A stretch of 64,000 bases of DNA from Bombyx mori (lineage: Eukaryota; Arthropoda; Insecta; Lepidoptera; Bombycidae): assembly GCF_030269925.1 (NCBI RefSeq), contig NC_085114.1:16076001-16140000 (forward strand), written 5' to 3'. Numbering within the stretch: position 1 is the first letter of the stretch; every line of letters begins with the position of its first letter. The notes below the pieces were generated by a model that saw only the letters and a program-made list of their open reading frames with translations, ran no database searches and had not been told where the DNA came from. A program made the position numbers and the translations under genes. Of the stretch, positions 31,601 through 41,049 are shown piece after piece.

Positions 31601-34571
31601 GATCCCCAAGGTTTCTGACGCCTCTTCCGTACAGGTTGCCCTGACGGGTGTGTATGGTTATACCGCCACTGCTCGGTCGCCATTGCCCCGTTGGTTTTCT
31701 AGCAGGGAGCACCACAGCAACCTGTTGGTCGCCGCCGCCATCCGGCGCGTGCAGGTGGGGTTAACAATAGGGCCGGTGAAGGTAGCATTCCGATCTCCCC
31801 TTACTCAACACACATCTACCTGGTATTAAGTGCATATGAAATTTCAGAAAAATAAACAAGAGTGAGAGGGATAGCGAGACAAAATATTGACAAATCTAAA
31901 AAATAATTTTTTTTTTGTTATAGCCCGATCAGACAGGCGAGCATACGGCCCACCTGATGGTAAGTGGTTACCGTCGCTCATGGACGTCAGCAATGCCAGA
32001 GGTAGAGCCAAGCCGCTGCCTACCGCTTAATACTTGTAATACGGATCGTTTGGAACCTCTGGGTCTGCGAAGGGACTTCGGTTCCCTCTGTATTTTGTAC
32101 CGTATGTTCCATGGGGAGTGCTCTGAGGAATTGTTCGAGATGATACCGGCATCTCGTTTTTACCATCGCACCGCCCGCCACCGGAGTAGAGTTCATCCAT
32201 ACTACCTGGAGCCACTGCGGTCATCCACAGTGCGTTTCCAGAGATCTTTTTTTGCCACGTACCATCCGGCTATAGAATGAGCTCCCCTCCACGGTGTTTC
32301 CCGAGCGCTATGACATGTTCTTCTTCAAACGAGGCTTGTGGAGAGTATTAAGCGGTAGGCAGCGGCTTGGCTCTGCCCCTGGCATTGCTGAAGTCCATGG
32401 GCGACGGTAACCACTCACCATCAGGTGGGCCATATGCTCGTCTGCCTACAAGGGCAATAAAAAAAAAAAGAACTGGAAAATGAGATCAGGATGATTAACA
32501 CACCGAATGAAGTAAAGTGAAATTTTTATAATGAACTACTTCTTTCAGATGGAGCCGCGTATGATTACGTGGTGGTAGGAGCTGGGGCTGCGGGCGCCGC
32601 GGCCGCCTCTAGGTTAGCATTGAAAGGTTTCGATGTTATGCTTATAGAAGCCGGAGGCGATCCAAGCTTCCTATCTACGGTAATCAATCAGTCTTCAAAA
32701 TGATTCCATCAGAATCCTTGTTCTTGAACTTTATGTGGCAAAATTTCGTTTAATTGGTCAAGCTCTGCGCGTGCACTAGTCGATGTAGCTCTTCCCACAC
32801 AAGTCTTGTGAGTTCGCTACAAATTCTACTGGCAGAATACGCTGCTAATCATTGATATCTATTTTCAAATATTTTTAAAGTATTTTTTAGTTTAACAGCT
32901 TTGTAATGAGTTTATTCAACTGTGTTGTATTCAACATTCAATGATCTTGATTGAGCCGTAAATACTTTCTTATTTCAGATACCGATGGCGTCGTTGGGTC
33001 TCCTTGGCTCCTCACTGGATTGGCAGTACAAGACTATTCCAAACAACATATCCTGTCTCTCTTCAATTGGTGAACAGTGTAGATTCAGTCGTGGAAAGAG
33101 CTTAGGAGGAACCACCGCTATCAATCACATGCTGTACATAAGAGGAAATAGATATGATTACGACAGAATGAACATCTCAGGGTGGACATGGAAGGACTTA
33201 GAGCCGTATTTCCTTCGATACGAAGGTCTTCAAATTTTAGACCAGTATCCAGCCAGTTCAAGGAAATATCATAATAGTAATGGTACTATGAAATTGGAGT
33301 ATTTTGATGATCCGCGTAACCCATGGCACATGAGAACTGTTGAGGGGTTAAAGCAGCTAAATATACCTTATAATAAGGATTTGAACGGAGAGTATCAAAT
33401 AGGAGTTACAAAAGTAGCTGGTTATGTATATAAAGGAGAGAGGATGAGTACCGCGCGGGGCTACCTAGCAAGGAATGATGTTAAGAAAAATCTTAAAGTT
33501 GCAAAGAATGCTTTTTGTACTGAAGTAGTTATTGATGACGACAATATTGCTCGAGGAGTGACAGTTGTCCAAAATCTACAAAAAGTTACAATATATGCAA
33601 GAATCGAAATTATACTTAGTGCTGGAGCGATTGGAACCCCTCAGATATTGATGCAGTCAGGTGTCGGTCCAGCTGACCACTTACAAGAAATGGGCATATC
33701 AGTACGATCAAACCTTCCCGTCGGTAATGATATGAGTGACCATCAGCTACCAGTAGTCATCGTCAAAGTAGACCACGGAGGAATAGTAGACAGCCTCGTT
33801 GGACTGACTTCTAAAGCACCCCAAGTATTACAGTACTTGGCCTCCAGGAGCGGACCACTAGCATCTAATAGCCTACAAGATATAGTGACATTGATAAACA
33901 CTAACTGTTACGATTTTGATCTTCGTCAGTATTCAGGTAATAGTAGTCGGTGCGAGCTCGCTGATATGCAGATTATTCAGTCGTACATAGACAAAGGATT
34001 GGTGGCTTTAGCAAAGCCTTTGGTTAAGCAGGCTATTGGTTTCAATGACCAAGTCTTAGACCAAATTGAGAAGGCGAACGAGAACCATGGCTTGATTGTT
34101 TTCTCGCCTATGGTTCTGCAGCCATATTCTCGTGGCACCGTCCGCCTCGCCAGTATTGATCCACTGCAACCACCAGCAATCTTCGCTAATTATCTTGGAG
34201 ATGAACGAGACGTCGAACAAATGGTAAAATCTATCACTTTCTTGGAGCACCTGATGAAAACTCAGATCTTCAAAAAACACAAAGCCTCAATCTTACATTT
34301 GAATCTACCTGGATGTCCAGCCTATAAATGTGGAAGGGTAGAGTATTGGAGATGCTACGCCAGACATATGACTTATTCTGGATACCATGCTGTAGGGACC
34401 TGTGCGCTGACCAGGGTGGTAGATGAACAACTCCGTGTGTATGGTGTAAAGAACTTAAGAGTGGCCGATTTGAGTGTACTGAAAAATATTATAAGAGGAA
34501 ACACAGCATCTGTTTCTATAGCTATTGGAGAGAGAATTGTGGATTTTTTAACTGAGGAAGATAATCCATAG
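28587..34571 (+). CDS. GMC-family FAD oxidoreductase, gene 2 (glucose dehydrogenase / ecdysone oxidase type)
   Basis: Tandem paralogue of gene 1, same strand, about two-thirds identical by eye. Joining 28587-28695, 32549-32679 and 32979-34571 gives 610 residues. The N-terminus MFRLLLACSAGAVEAFFF looks like a signal peptide, implying secretion. The FAD fold shows GAGAAG at 47-52. GMC signature 1 (RGKSLGG) lies near 118-138 and signature 2 (GTPQILMQSGVG) mid-protein. The catalytic pair is His550 (YHAVGTC) and Asn588 (GNT). As in gene 1, TCALTR replaces TCKMG and TASVS replaces TNAP. Intron 1 is 3.85 kb because of an RTE LINE and a fold-back LINE tail; intron 2 is only 299 bp. Both introns match gene 1 in position and phase. 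The last exon is intact. The start codon is tentative for the same reason as in gene 1. Confidence 0.93.
28770..30467 (-). pseudogene. RTE-clade LINE reverse transcriptase
   Basis: The polymerase shows VNFRKAFDTVKW, GVRQGGILSPLLFNIYTEY and catalytic YADD in LRYADDTTLLA, followed at once by an in-frame TAA (29519-29517). The same frame resumes with LLRRLETTALDFGLAINRDK and a C-terminal LRIPCTAHRTN region. A single nonsense codon therefore cuts off the thumb and C-terminal domain. Confidence 0.88.
30631..31533 (-). pseudogene. RTE-clade LINE endonuclease domain
   Basis: An AP-endonuclease-like domain, the nickase for target-primed insertion. Recognisable are MIIGDLHAKVG, YTWTSPNGEHRNQIDYILI and DVTSDHQLL. 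The usual GDLN motif reads GDLH, so a catalytic Asn is replaced by His. The frame stops soon after WMEDLGLN, and the polymerase continues in another frame, so a frameshift lies near 30635. Confidence 0.82.
31911..32471 (+). mobile_element. Fold-back LINE tail (CR1-like) in intron 1 of GMC gene 2
   Basis: Plus-strand text at 32035-32410 encodes the C-terminus of a CR1-like polymerase (LGLRRDFGSLCILYRMFHGE, then NELPSTVFPERYD in a shifted frame) and ends in an A-tail at 32459. The 3'-terminal ~115 bp (32345-32460) recurs inverted at 31919-32034, ending outward in oligo-T. The unit is thus two LINE 3' ends pointing away from each other, joined at the truncated 5' sides, so its RNA could fold on itself. 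Confidence 0.8.
32549..32679 (+). CDS. GMC gene 2, FAD-binding exon
   Basis: A 131-nt exon from TTTCAG|AT to ACG|GTAATC, carrying GAGAAGAAAASRLALKGF and the LIEAGGDP motif. Length and phase are identical to gene 1. Confidence 0.94.
32979..34571 (+). CDS. GMC gene 2, catalytic-domain exon
   Basis: Starts ATTTCAG|ATACCGATG and stays open to TAG. It carries both GMC signatures, the YWRCYARH phrase and the His/Asn pair. It ends FLTEEDNP, shorter than gene 1 and without its Cys/Lys tail. Confidence 0.96.
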   Translation: MPMASLGLLGSSLDWQYKTIPNNISCLSSIGEQCRFSRGKSLGGTTAINHMLYIRGNRYDYDRMNISGWTWKDLEPYFLRYEGLQILDQYPASSRKYHNSNGTMKLEYFDDPRNPWHMRTVEGLKQLNIPYNKDLNGEYQIGVTKVAGYVYKGERMSTARGYLARNDVKKNLKVAKNAFCTEVVIDDDNIARGVTVVQNLQKVTIYARIEIILSAGAIGTPQILMQSGVGPADHLQEMGISVRSNLPVGNDMSDHQLPVVIVKVDHGGIVDSLVGLTSKAPQVLQYLASRSGPLASNSLQDIVTLINTNCYDFDLRQYSGNSSRCELADMQIIQSYIDKGLVALAKPLVKQAIGFNDQVLDQIEKANENHGLIVFSPMVLQPYSRGTVRLASIDPLQPPAIFANYLGDERDVEQMVKSITFLEHLMKTQIFKKHKASILHLNLPGCPAYKCGRVEYWRCYARHMTYSGYHAVGTCALTRVVDEQLRVYGVKNLRVADLSVLKNIIRGNTASVSIAIGERIVDFLTEEDNP

Positions 34572-34589
34572 TCCATTTAAAGATTAAGT

Positions 34590-34700
34590 ACAGTTAGACC
34601 AATCTGAAGTTTTGCTGAAATTTTCATCGAAACCGGTCCAGGAGTTTCGGAGTCTATACGGAACATATATAAATACACAGACTTTTATATAATATGTATA
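34590..34700 (+). repeat. Short interspersed-repeat relic in the GMC gene 2 3' UTR
   Basis: CATCGAAACCGGTCCAGGAG, then TTCGGAGTCTAT, resembles the AATCGGTCCAGTAGTTTCGG text of the family at 51333-51535. About 100 bp, no coding content. Confidence 0.4.
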
Positions 34701-34717
34701 TGGATTGATAGATATCA

Positions 34718-34723
34718 AATAAA
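34718..34723 (+). terminator. Polyadenylation signal of GMC gene 2
   Basis: AATAAA about 147 bp after the stop codon. It lies just beyond a short repeat relic (34590-34700) that may have lengthened the 3' UTR. Confidence 0.6.
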
Positions 34724-35050
34724 CATTACACCCCGAATACCAAAGACATTAACTCCATCTAGGTATATATTCCGCAGTGCACAATACAACTCTGTTTCAT
34801 ATTCGATATCAACCTGGTGCGAAGCCGGGGCGCATCGCTGGTTGATTATCATTTTAAAAAACAATTATCTGTGTGTTCCTATCAGCGTTTCATTAGTGAA
34901 CCAATAAAATGTCATTTCAGTTGAAAACCAACTTGTTTGTGCTTGTGTTTAAACCGAACGACGCTCATATCTTTATACCGAGAAAATACTTTTTGAATCC
35001 ACCGAACACATCAGACCCAAGACCGCTTTCGTTAAAACATCGGAGATAAA

Positions 35051-35311
35051 CTAAAATTGGATCAATCGTACAGTAGACTCGTTCTCTTCACAAACTCGAA
35101 TTTGTACAAGTTTATGAGTATACTTGAAGGTGTTAATGTTGTCATCTGGACACGGCGGCAGCGGCGTGGTGCAGTTGTATGTAGCTGGAGCGTGTATTGA
35201 CGCGACCGAGCGTCGCCCTTCAGAGTAAACAGCTCCACTGATTAACGTACTATATGCGAGCACACTAAAGACACAATAAATATCGCTCGTCCAATGAGTA
35301 GTCACATTCAC
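35051..35311 (-). CDS. Possible small secreted-peptide exon (unverified)
   Basis: An 86-codon minus-strand frame that does not look repetitive. It has a hydrophobic N-terminal run (IYCVFSVLAYSTLISGAVYS) and then a polar segment with three Cys (YNCTTPLPPCPDDN, RVCEENES). A TATA-like TTTTATAAAG precedes it by about 30 bp. I recognise no family. It could be one exon of a spliced gene (GT at CAA|GTATAC) or a chance frame. Confidence 0.22.
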   Translation of the reverse strand: MNVTTHWTSDIYCVFSVLAYSTLISGAVYSEGRRSVASIHAPATYNCTTPLPPCPDDNINTFKYTHKLVQIRVCEENESTVRLIQF

Positions 35312-35797
35312 ATTACAAAGTTTCTTTATAAAATGTATTACACCGCGTATAGGTAATTGGCAGTGCGTCGTAAATGATTACTATTTCATTGTGTAGTGTA
35401 GCCGCATGGACGTATAAACCGGGGGACAAAGTGGCAGTAGTTGTAATGAGCTCTTGTCGGAATGAGCGGAGCAAAGCTGTACATTAAACATTCAGAACAC
35501 AAGTGGCCCCGCTGGACTCGCTCTCTGAATTCTTAATATGTTATTTAGTGAAGTTTACTCCTCGCGTAGTATTTAATAGGTTTTCGCGTGTCGTCGATAT
35601 TCAAAATACCTTTATTGTGGATAGGTATTTAGCATAAGTGATTGAAGTAGGAAAATTGTCAGCAAAATTGATAAAATACATATTTTGAGTATTTCGAAAC
35701 GAGAGACTTCGATGCTTTGGGCCAAGATGAACTAAATGTTCATCTGGTGGTAAGTTCCCATAAATGGCAAACTCTAATATCCGCCATCCAGTCACTG

Positions 35798-36049
35798 TCC
35801 TCGTCGAACCCGTCGCTTGCGACGAAGGGCTAGGCGAGCGAATTAACTCACAGACACAGCCCACTGAGTTTCTCGTCGGATCTTCTCAGTGGGTCGCGTT
35901 TCCGATCCGGTGGTAGATTCTGCGAAGCACTGCTCTTGCTAGGGTCAGTGTTAGCAACACTCCGGTTTGAGCCCCGTGAGCTCACCTACTAGTTAGGGTT
36001 ACGCTGATATAGCCTCTCAAGGCTATCAGCTGAGATACGAAAAAAAAAA
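35798..36049 (+). repeat. LINE 3'-tail repeat with A-tail
   Basis: Runs from GTCCTCGTCGAACCCGTCGC through CTTCTCAGTGGGTCGCG and GCTCTTGCTAGGG to GGCTATCAGC plus oligo-A. A sister copy lies at 37290-37570. The middle block is shared with the 3' UTR of the Jockey element at 6576-6830. It is short, non-coding, and probably the 5'-truncated tail of another Jockey-like LINE. Confidence 0.75.
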
Positions 36050-36798
36050 CTGCCATCCACTCTAAAGAATAAGGTTGAAGTCTCAATCGTACATCGCACA
36101 TATAATATAATTTAAGCGATGTTTCACTCTTCAGTACGGAAAGCAACATAAAAGACAACTAACAACTCGTGAGAGTTGCACGTACGAAATATTCCAGAGA
36201 GGATTAGCAGGGTAAAAGTGTATTTTCAAGCACAAACGGTTCCCACCCCTTGCAGCCAGTTGTTGCCTTAAAAATAAGGGTGGAAACTGTTCGCTGACAA
36301 TAAAATAATGATAATTAACACACCACTTTAATTTACAAAATGAAGGGTTTAGGCAAGTTAATTTTAAAACCGGATTGAAACTGTGTTTTGGACTAACCTA
36401 GCGGCTTCGGTACAAAGAAGCTCACGGAATCATGTCAACCGATTCCAACACTCCGCGTGGACCATGCAGTACAAAATATAGAGAGAACAAGAGTCTCCGG
36501 AGGCTCCGGAAAAATCAGAAAATTTTCCACGTTCCAATCTACTTAATATTATAATCCGTGCTCAGAAGGACCGGGCTCGGGTGTACAAGACATCCGGCGC
36601 GACCCGGCTGTGATCTCTCGCGGGAATTATAATCACCTTGGAAAATCGATTTAATCTTTAATCCTGTGACGGCGTTTTGTCATTTATTATGCATACCCGA
36701 TATAACAGCAGTGCCTGGAACGCTGCTTGGCAGGTTTGATTGTGTTTGTATACACATATAGCATTTTATATATGTACATATATGTACCTGCTCTTGAT
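36050..36798. other. Gene-free stretch
   Basis: No gene recognised. It holds short simple repeats, e.g. a TATATGTACATA run near 36770. Confidence 0.45.
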
Positions 36799-37230
36799 GC
36801 TAGAGCTGCAAATATCTATCTTAGTCGAACGAATGGATCCGTAAGGACATCTCTAGGGCATAAATGGTGACTGGCTCTTGCGTGAGTCGAAGCCGGAGAG
36901 TAATCTGCGGCGGCCGCGATGAGGCGATTTCATTATGCATCGCCTTATCGAAGTGTCGTTCCGACGCCAAGACGTCTGCTGAGAATAAATGCGCCGTGGT
37001 CTGCTCAGCACGCCCAAATTTTAGTTTGAAAATGAAACCGTTGTGCCAGTCATTGTCCAACGCTCTTGCGATGTCTAAGGAGAGGGTTCCCGTGCACAGT
37101 AGTTTGGGTCGGTTAAGCCCTTCTTGCTTCTCTAAGCGGTGCACCTTCTTGTACGAACGAGTATTTAGTGCGAAACCTCAATTGGTCATCTGTAAGATTA
37201 CCGAATACCAGACTAATGGATAATGCCCGC
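36799..37230 (-). mobile_element. Rearranged Jockey-clade LINE fragment
   Basis: Minus-strand pieces of the polymerase are present (NRPKLLCTGTLSLDIARALD, NDWHNGFIFKL), then a jump to text near the C-terminus (ERHFDKAMHNEI). Large internal parts, including FADD, are deleted. It is diverged and lacks an A-tail. Confidence 0.75.
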
Positions 37231-37289
37231 TTCTCTTCACACCACAGAAACAACTGCATTGTTTCTGTGCTTTTAGGTACCTCAAGCAC

Positions 37290-37570
37290 CGGTCACCGTT
37301 CTTGTCGAACCCGTCGCTTGCGACGAAGGGCTCGACGAGTAAATTAACCCTCAGACACAGCCCAATGAGTTTCTCGCCGGATCTTCTCAGTGGGCCGCGT
37401 TTCTGATCCGGTGGTAGATTCTGCGAAGCACGGCTCTTGCTAGGGTTCGTGTTAGCAACGTCGTCAGGTTTGAGCCCCGTGAGCTCACTAATTAAGGTTC
37501 CGCTGAAATAGCCTCTTAAGGCTATCAGCTTAGGTAGGAAAAAAAGAAAAAAAAAGAAGAAAAAAAAAGA
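37290..37570 (+). repeat. LINE 3'-tail repeat with A-rich tail
   Basis: Sister of the copy at 35798-36049, with the same GTCGAACCCGTCGCTTGCGA start and GGCTATCAGCTTAGGTAGG end, finishing in a long A/G-rich tail. It lies directly beside the opposite-strand Jockey fragment. Confidence 0.75.
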
Positions 37571-38172
37571 CAATATTCAAAGACCAACATATGCACATCC
37601 CTTGAGACCTAGTGGACACCAGGACAAGAGCGTCTTATCGTTTAGTATTCCTGAACAAGCATTGTGAAACATACTTGTTGCGTCTTCTATCGCTAACTAA
37701 AAGTGATACGACTCAACTTCTGCTTTTATTGTATAATTAATTGTTCATAATCGATGAAATGAGTGGAGCAGCACTGCTGGTGCGTGTGCCGCGTGCCGAC
37801 CTAGTTCTGCGGTGAAGCGGAGTCTCAAACTGGATCGCGAGGTCGCGCCTCGCGGAGTAGGGCCCGCCTTGCCCTTGACTTATTGAAATTTATTTAATCT
37901 TAAAATACATGGTGGCACTCTCTATTAGTGCCTATAAGCTCCGTAGGTCGCTTCACGTCGGCTGAGTCAATATAGCAATCTACGACTTAATAAAATCAAA
38001 TGAAACCGTGACGGGAACATTATTTATATTTGACCACGTGAATGCGTTTTCCCTATATTTTATTCCTGTTTGCCCTACCTAACTGATGGGCAATTCCAGC
38101 AATTTCTCCAGCTCACGGGGTTCTTTAGCCCGAGAAAAACTAGTTAACAATGACCATAGCAAAAGTAGTGCT

Positions 38173-38490
38173 TCTGCCATTGGATCGGAATCGCTACCCA
38201 CTGAGAAGTTTCAGCGAGAAACCCAGTGGTTGATATCTATGGGTTACATGTGGCACGTCGAACTCTTCGACAAGCATTGTGATGGGTGCTTGGAGGCTAG
38301 AAAGCACCGAGAGTGGATGGATTGGCACCCGGCGCGTGACACGCTTACGGCGCCGGCGGCTGCGTGGTGCTCCGTCGTCCCGAGCGGGAACGTAGCTCGA
38401 GGAGGATGCGATAAGGGTGGTTGCGCCGCGTCGCTTTCGTTTCCCGAAGATACGCTCTCGTGCTCGCTGCAGATACTTACATAACGAAGT
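38173..38490 (-). repeat. Degenerate LINE 3' fragment
   Basis: Minus-strand text includes CACTGGGTTTCTCGCTGAAA and CTTCTCAGTGGGTAGCG, the tail motif of this LINE group, preceded by a basic coding relic (RRRRKRVTRRVPIHPLSVLS) resembling LINE C-termini. Decayed, without an A-tail. Confidence 0.5.
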
Positions 38491-39190
38491 GGAGGCCACT
38501 AAATGTTTTTGTTTTCATTTAAATGAATACAATGTGGCGTTTCTTCAGCCTTCTTCCTTGTTCCAGATCCTGAAATAATTGATGAAAACAAGGAAACCAG
38601 CTTCCACCTGTTACCTGCTGCCAAACTGTTACTCCTTCCGGGCCGGAGGGCGGGCCGCTCGTTGTCCGATACAATTGAAACTTCACCTCGTTACAATAAT
38701 AACATACTCTCGACTGAGAATGGACCGCAGGGCCGCATGCTGGCCGCCTTCTCGACTGAAATACTACAACATGCTAAGAATATATAAAAGGAGGTGTGAA
38801 CCTGCGATATAAATATGAAAAAAAGTTACTATATGAATAATTTGATTTCAAAATCAAAAGGTGTCAGATGAATTTTATTTTCATTTGTTATCGATAGATG
38901 GCGCTGAGTGTTTTAGTGAATCGCGCTATGGATGTGTGTCTTGTTGAAATACAAATACTTTGTGATGCATGTATCAATTTTACGAACAAACAAACAAGAT
39001 ATTAGATAATCGGCTAATATCGCCAATTTTTGGTGCCTGCTGTAACGCGAGGCGTGTCAATACTGTCTAACGGTCGCAGGGCGAGGAATTTGACAGTTGG
39101 TGTTTTCCCAATGTGAAATAACATGAATCATTCAATTTATGTAGTTTGTTATTGTTGTAAATTGTTGTTCGGTAGGGATTGTAGGGAAGG

Positions 39191-40973
39191 GAGTTAAGGA
39201 CACGGTATCGAAACTGTACTCATGAGTATTGAGTAGTATCGAAAAAATAATATTATTTTTATTAATTTATTTAATTATTTGGGAAACAAACATTTAATAT
39301 CTTAAAAAATATAGCTAAAACAATAACCGAATATGTTTCCATAATCAAAATCACATATAAGTAGGGAGTGACAGAGAAGAGAAATTTAGAAATTTAAATT
39401 TCAAAAAAATAAAAGCACCACAATACGTACCTACATATTATTTTGTACACCAACTTACACTATAAAACTCATCGGATTAAATCACCATATAAATATTTTA
39501 TAAATATTTTAATATATTTATTATACTCACTCACAAAAGTATCGATACTACAAGGTGTCGAGTACTTTTCTAAGACTTAATGCGCATAGAGCATAGTATC
39601 AGCCAATAAATAACGGCAATTTAACTTCATTAGAGCAGGACATGAAAAAACAAACGGTATTGGTACACAAAAACACAACAACAACTGTAACATCAAAATT
39701 ACTTCATATTAAAAAAAAAATTGACATGTAGCTTATCTCTTGTTGTTTATCGAATACACTGTCCTCTATCCTCCTCCATTTACTAGGGGAAAAATGACGG
39801 CTCCGCCCCAGGCGCCAAGTTCAAATAATAACTAGTTTTTTAAAAAACGTGTAAACGGTGTATGACAATTAAAATATATTAAACATTAATAAATATAAAT
39901 AATATTTGTTATATTCATCAATTCAAAAACATTAACTTTTTAAAAAATCAACTCGAAGAATTCACGATATAACATCAAGTTGACAGCTCGATACTCATGT
40001 CTCTAGGCAAACTGTATGAGCGTCTGCTCTACAAACGCCTCAGAGACTTCGTCTCATCCAAGGGCATTCTCATCGATGAACAATTCGGATTCCGTGCAAA
40101 TCACTCATGCGTACAACAGGTGCACCGCCTCACGGAGCACATTCTCGTAGGACTTAACCGACCAAAACCAATCTACACGGGAGCCCTCTTCTTCGACGTC
40201 GCAAAAGCGTTCGACAAAGTCTGGCACAACGGTTTGATTTTCAAACTATTCAACATGGGCGTGCCGGACAGTCTCGTGCTCATCATATGGGACTTCTTGT
40301 CGAACCGCTCTTTTCGATATCGAGTGGAGGGAACCCGCTCCTCCCCGCGTCCACTCACGGCTGGAGTCCCGCAAGGCTCTGTTCTCTCTCCGCTCCTATT
40401 TAGTTTATTTACTAATGATATTCCCCGGTCGCCGCCGACCCAGCTAGCCTTATTTGCTGACGACACAACCGTTTACTACTCAAGTAGAAATAAGTCCCTA
40501 ATTGCGAGTAAGCTCCAAAGCGCAGCGTTGACCCTTGGACAGTGGTTCCGAAAATGGCGCATAGACATCAACCCAGCGAAAAGCACAGCAGTGTTATTTC
40601 AAAGGGGAAACTCACCGCTTATTTCCTCCCGCACTAGGAAGAGAAATATCACACCCCCGATCACCCTCTTCGGCCCTGGGCCAGTAAGGTCAAGTACCTG
40701 GGAGTCACCCTAGATGCATCTAAATTTAATAAATTCTTATGTGAATTTTTATTAATTATAATAGCATACTTTAGATAATAATTTGTGAAAAACAGGTTAT
40801 TCTTTTGACTTCGCATTGCGGCTACCAAATTACCCTAATTTCTTAATCGATCGATACGATACCTGCCAAAAAGTACTCATTGGGTAAAATCATCGAATGC
40901 AAAAGTATCGGTATCGAATGGAAATGTACTCGATACTTTAAAGTATCGATACTTTTTTCGTGTCTTTATCCAC
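39191..40973. mobile_element. TATCGATA-rich region, possible hAT-like DNA element
   Basis: Ends read GAGTTAAGGACACG on the left and, reversed, GTGGATAAAGACACG on the right, with AGGGAAGG and AGGGAAAA outside them (a possible 8-bp duplication, 6 of 8). Motifs such as AGTATCGATACT crowd both ends and a site near 39540, like subterminal transposase sites. A Jockey fragment sits inside. The match is imperfect, and there may be two smaller units (39191-39582 and 40870-40973). Confidence 0.35.
39992..40721 (+). mobile_element. Internal Jockey-clade reverse transcriptase fragment
   Basis: Almost identical to the polymerase core of the element at 6576-11702, but on the plus strand. It has SLGKLYERLLYKRL, VAKAFDKVWHNGL, GVPQGSVLSPLLF and catalytic FADD. 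It starts mid-domain and stops mid-domain (after VRSSTWESP, past a small deletion), with no UTR or A-tail at either end. Simple LINE insertion would leave a 3' end, so this piece was copied or moved another way. The open frame alone is not evidence of function. Confidence 0.88.
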
Positions 40974-41049
40974 AGGGAAAATGTAATTAATATAAATGTT
41001 AAAAATACATAATAATGTATAATACATTTGATTTTAATAAATAATTATG

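Larger units (their letters stand above)
28731..31802 (-). mobile_element. RTE-clade LINE in intron 1 of GMC gene 2
   Basis: A 3.07-kb element antisense to the gene. ACTCAACACAC occurs at 28720-28730 and 31803-31813, an 11-bp target duplication that fixes both ends. It contains a 5' leader (31802-31534), an endonuclease region (31533-30631), a reverse transcriptase (30467-28770) and a short tail (AGGAAGGAA on the minus strand) instead of a long poly-A. It looks essentially full length for an RTE element but carries inactivating changes. Confidence 0.9.

Noticed and set aside
39997..40713. A functional reverse transcriptase gene
   Set aside because: The frame is open and has FADD, but both ends are cut mid-domain and the sequence copies the Jockey element in this window.
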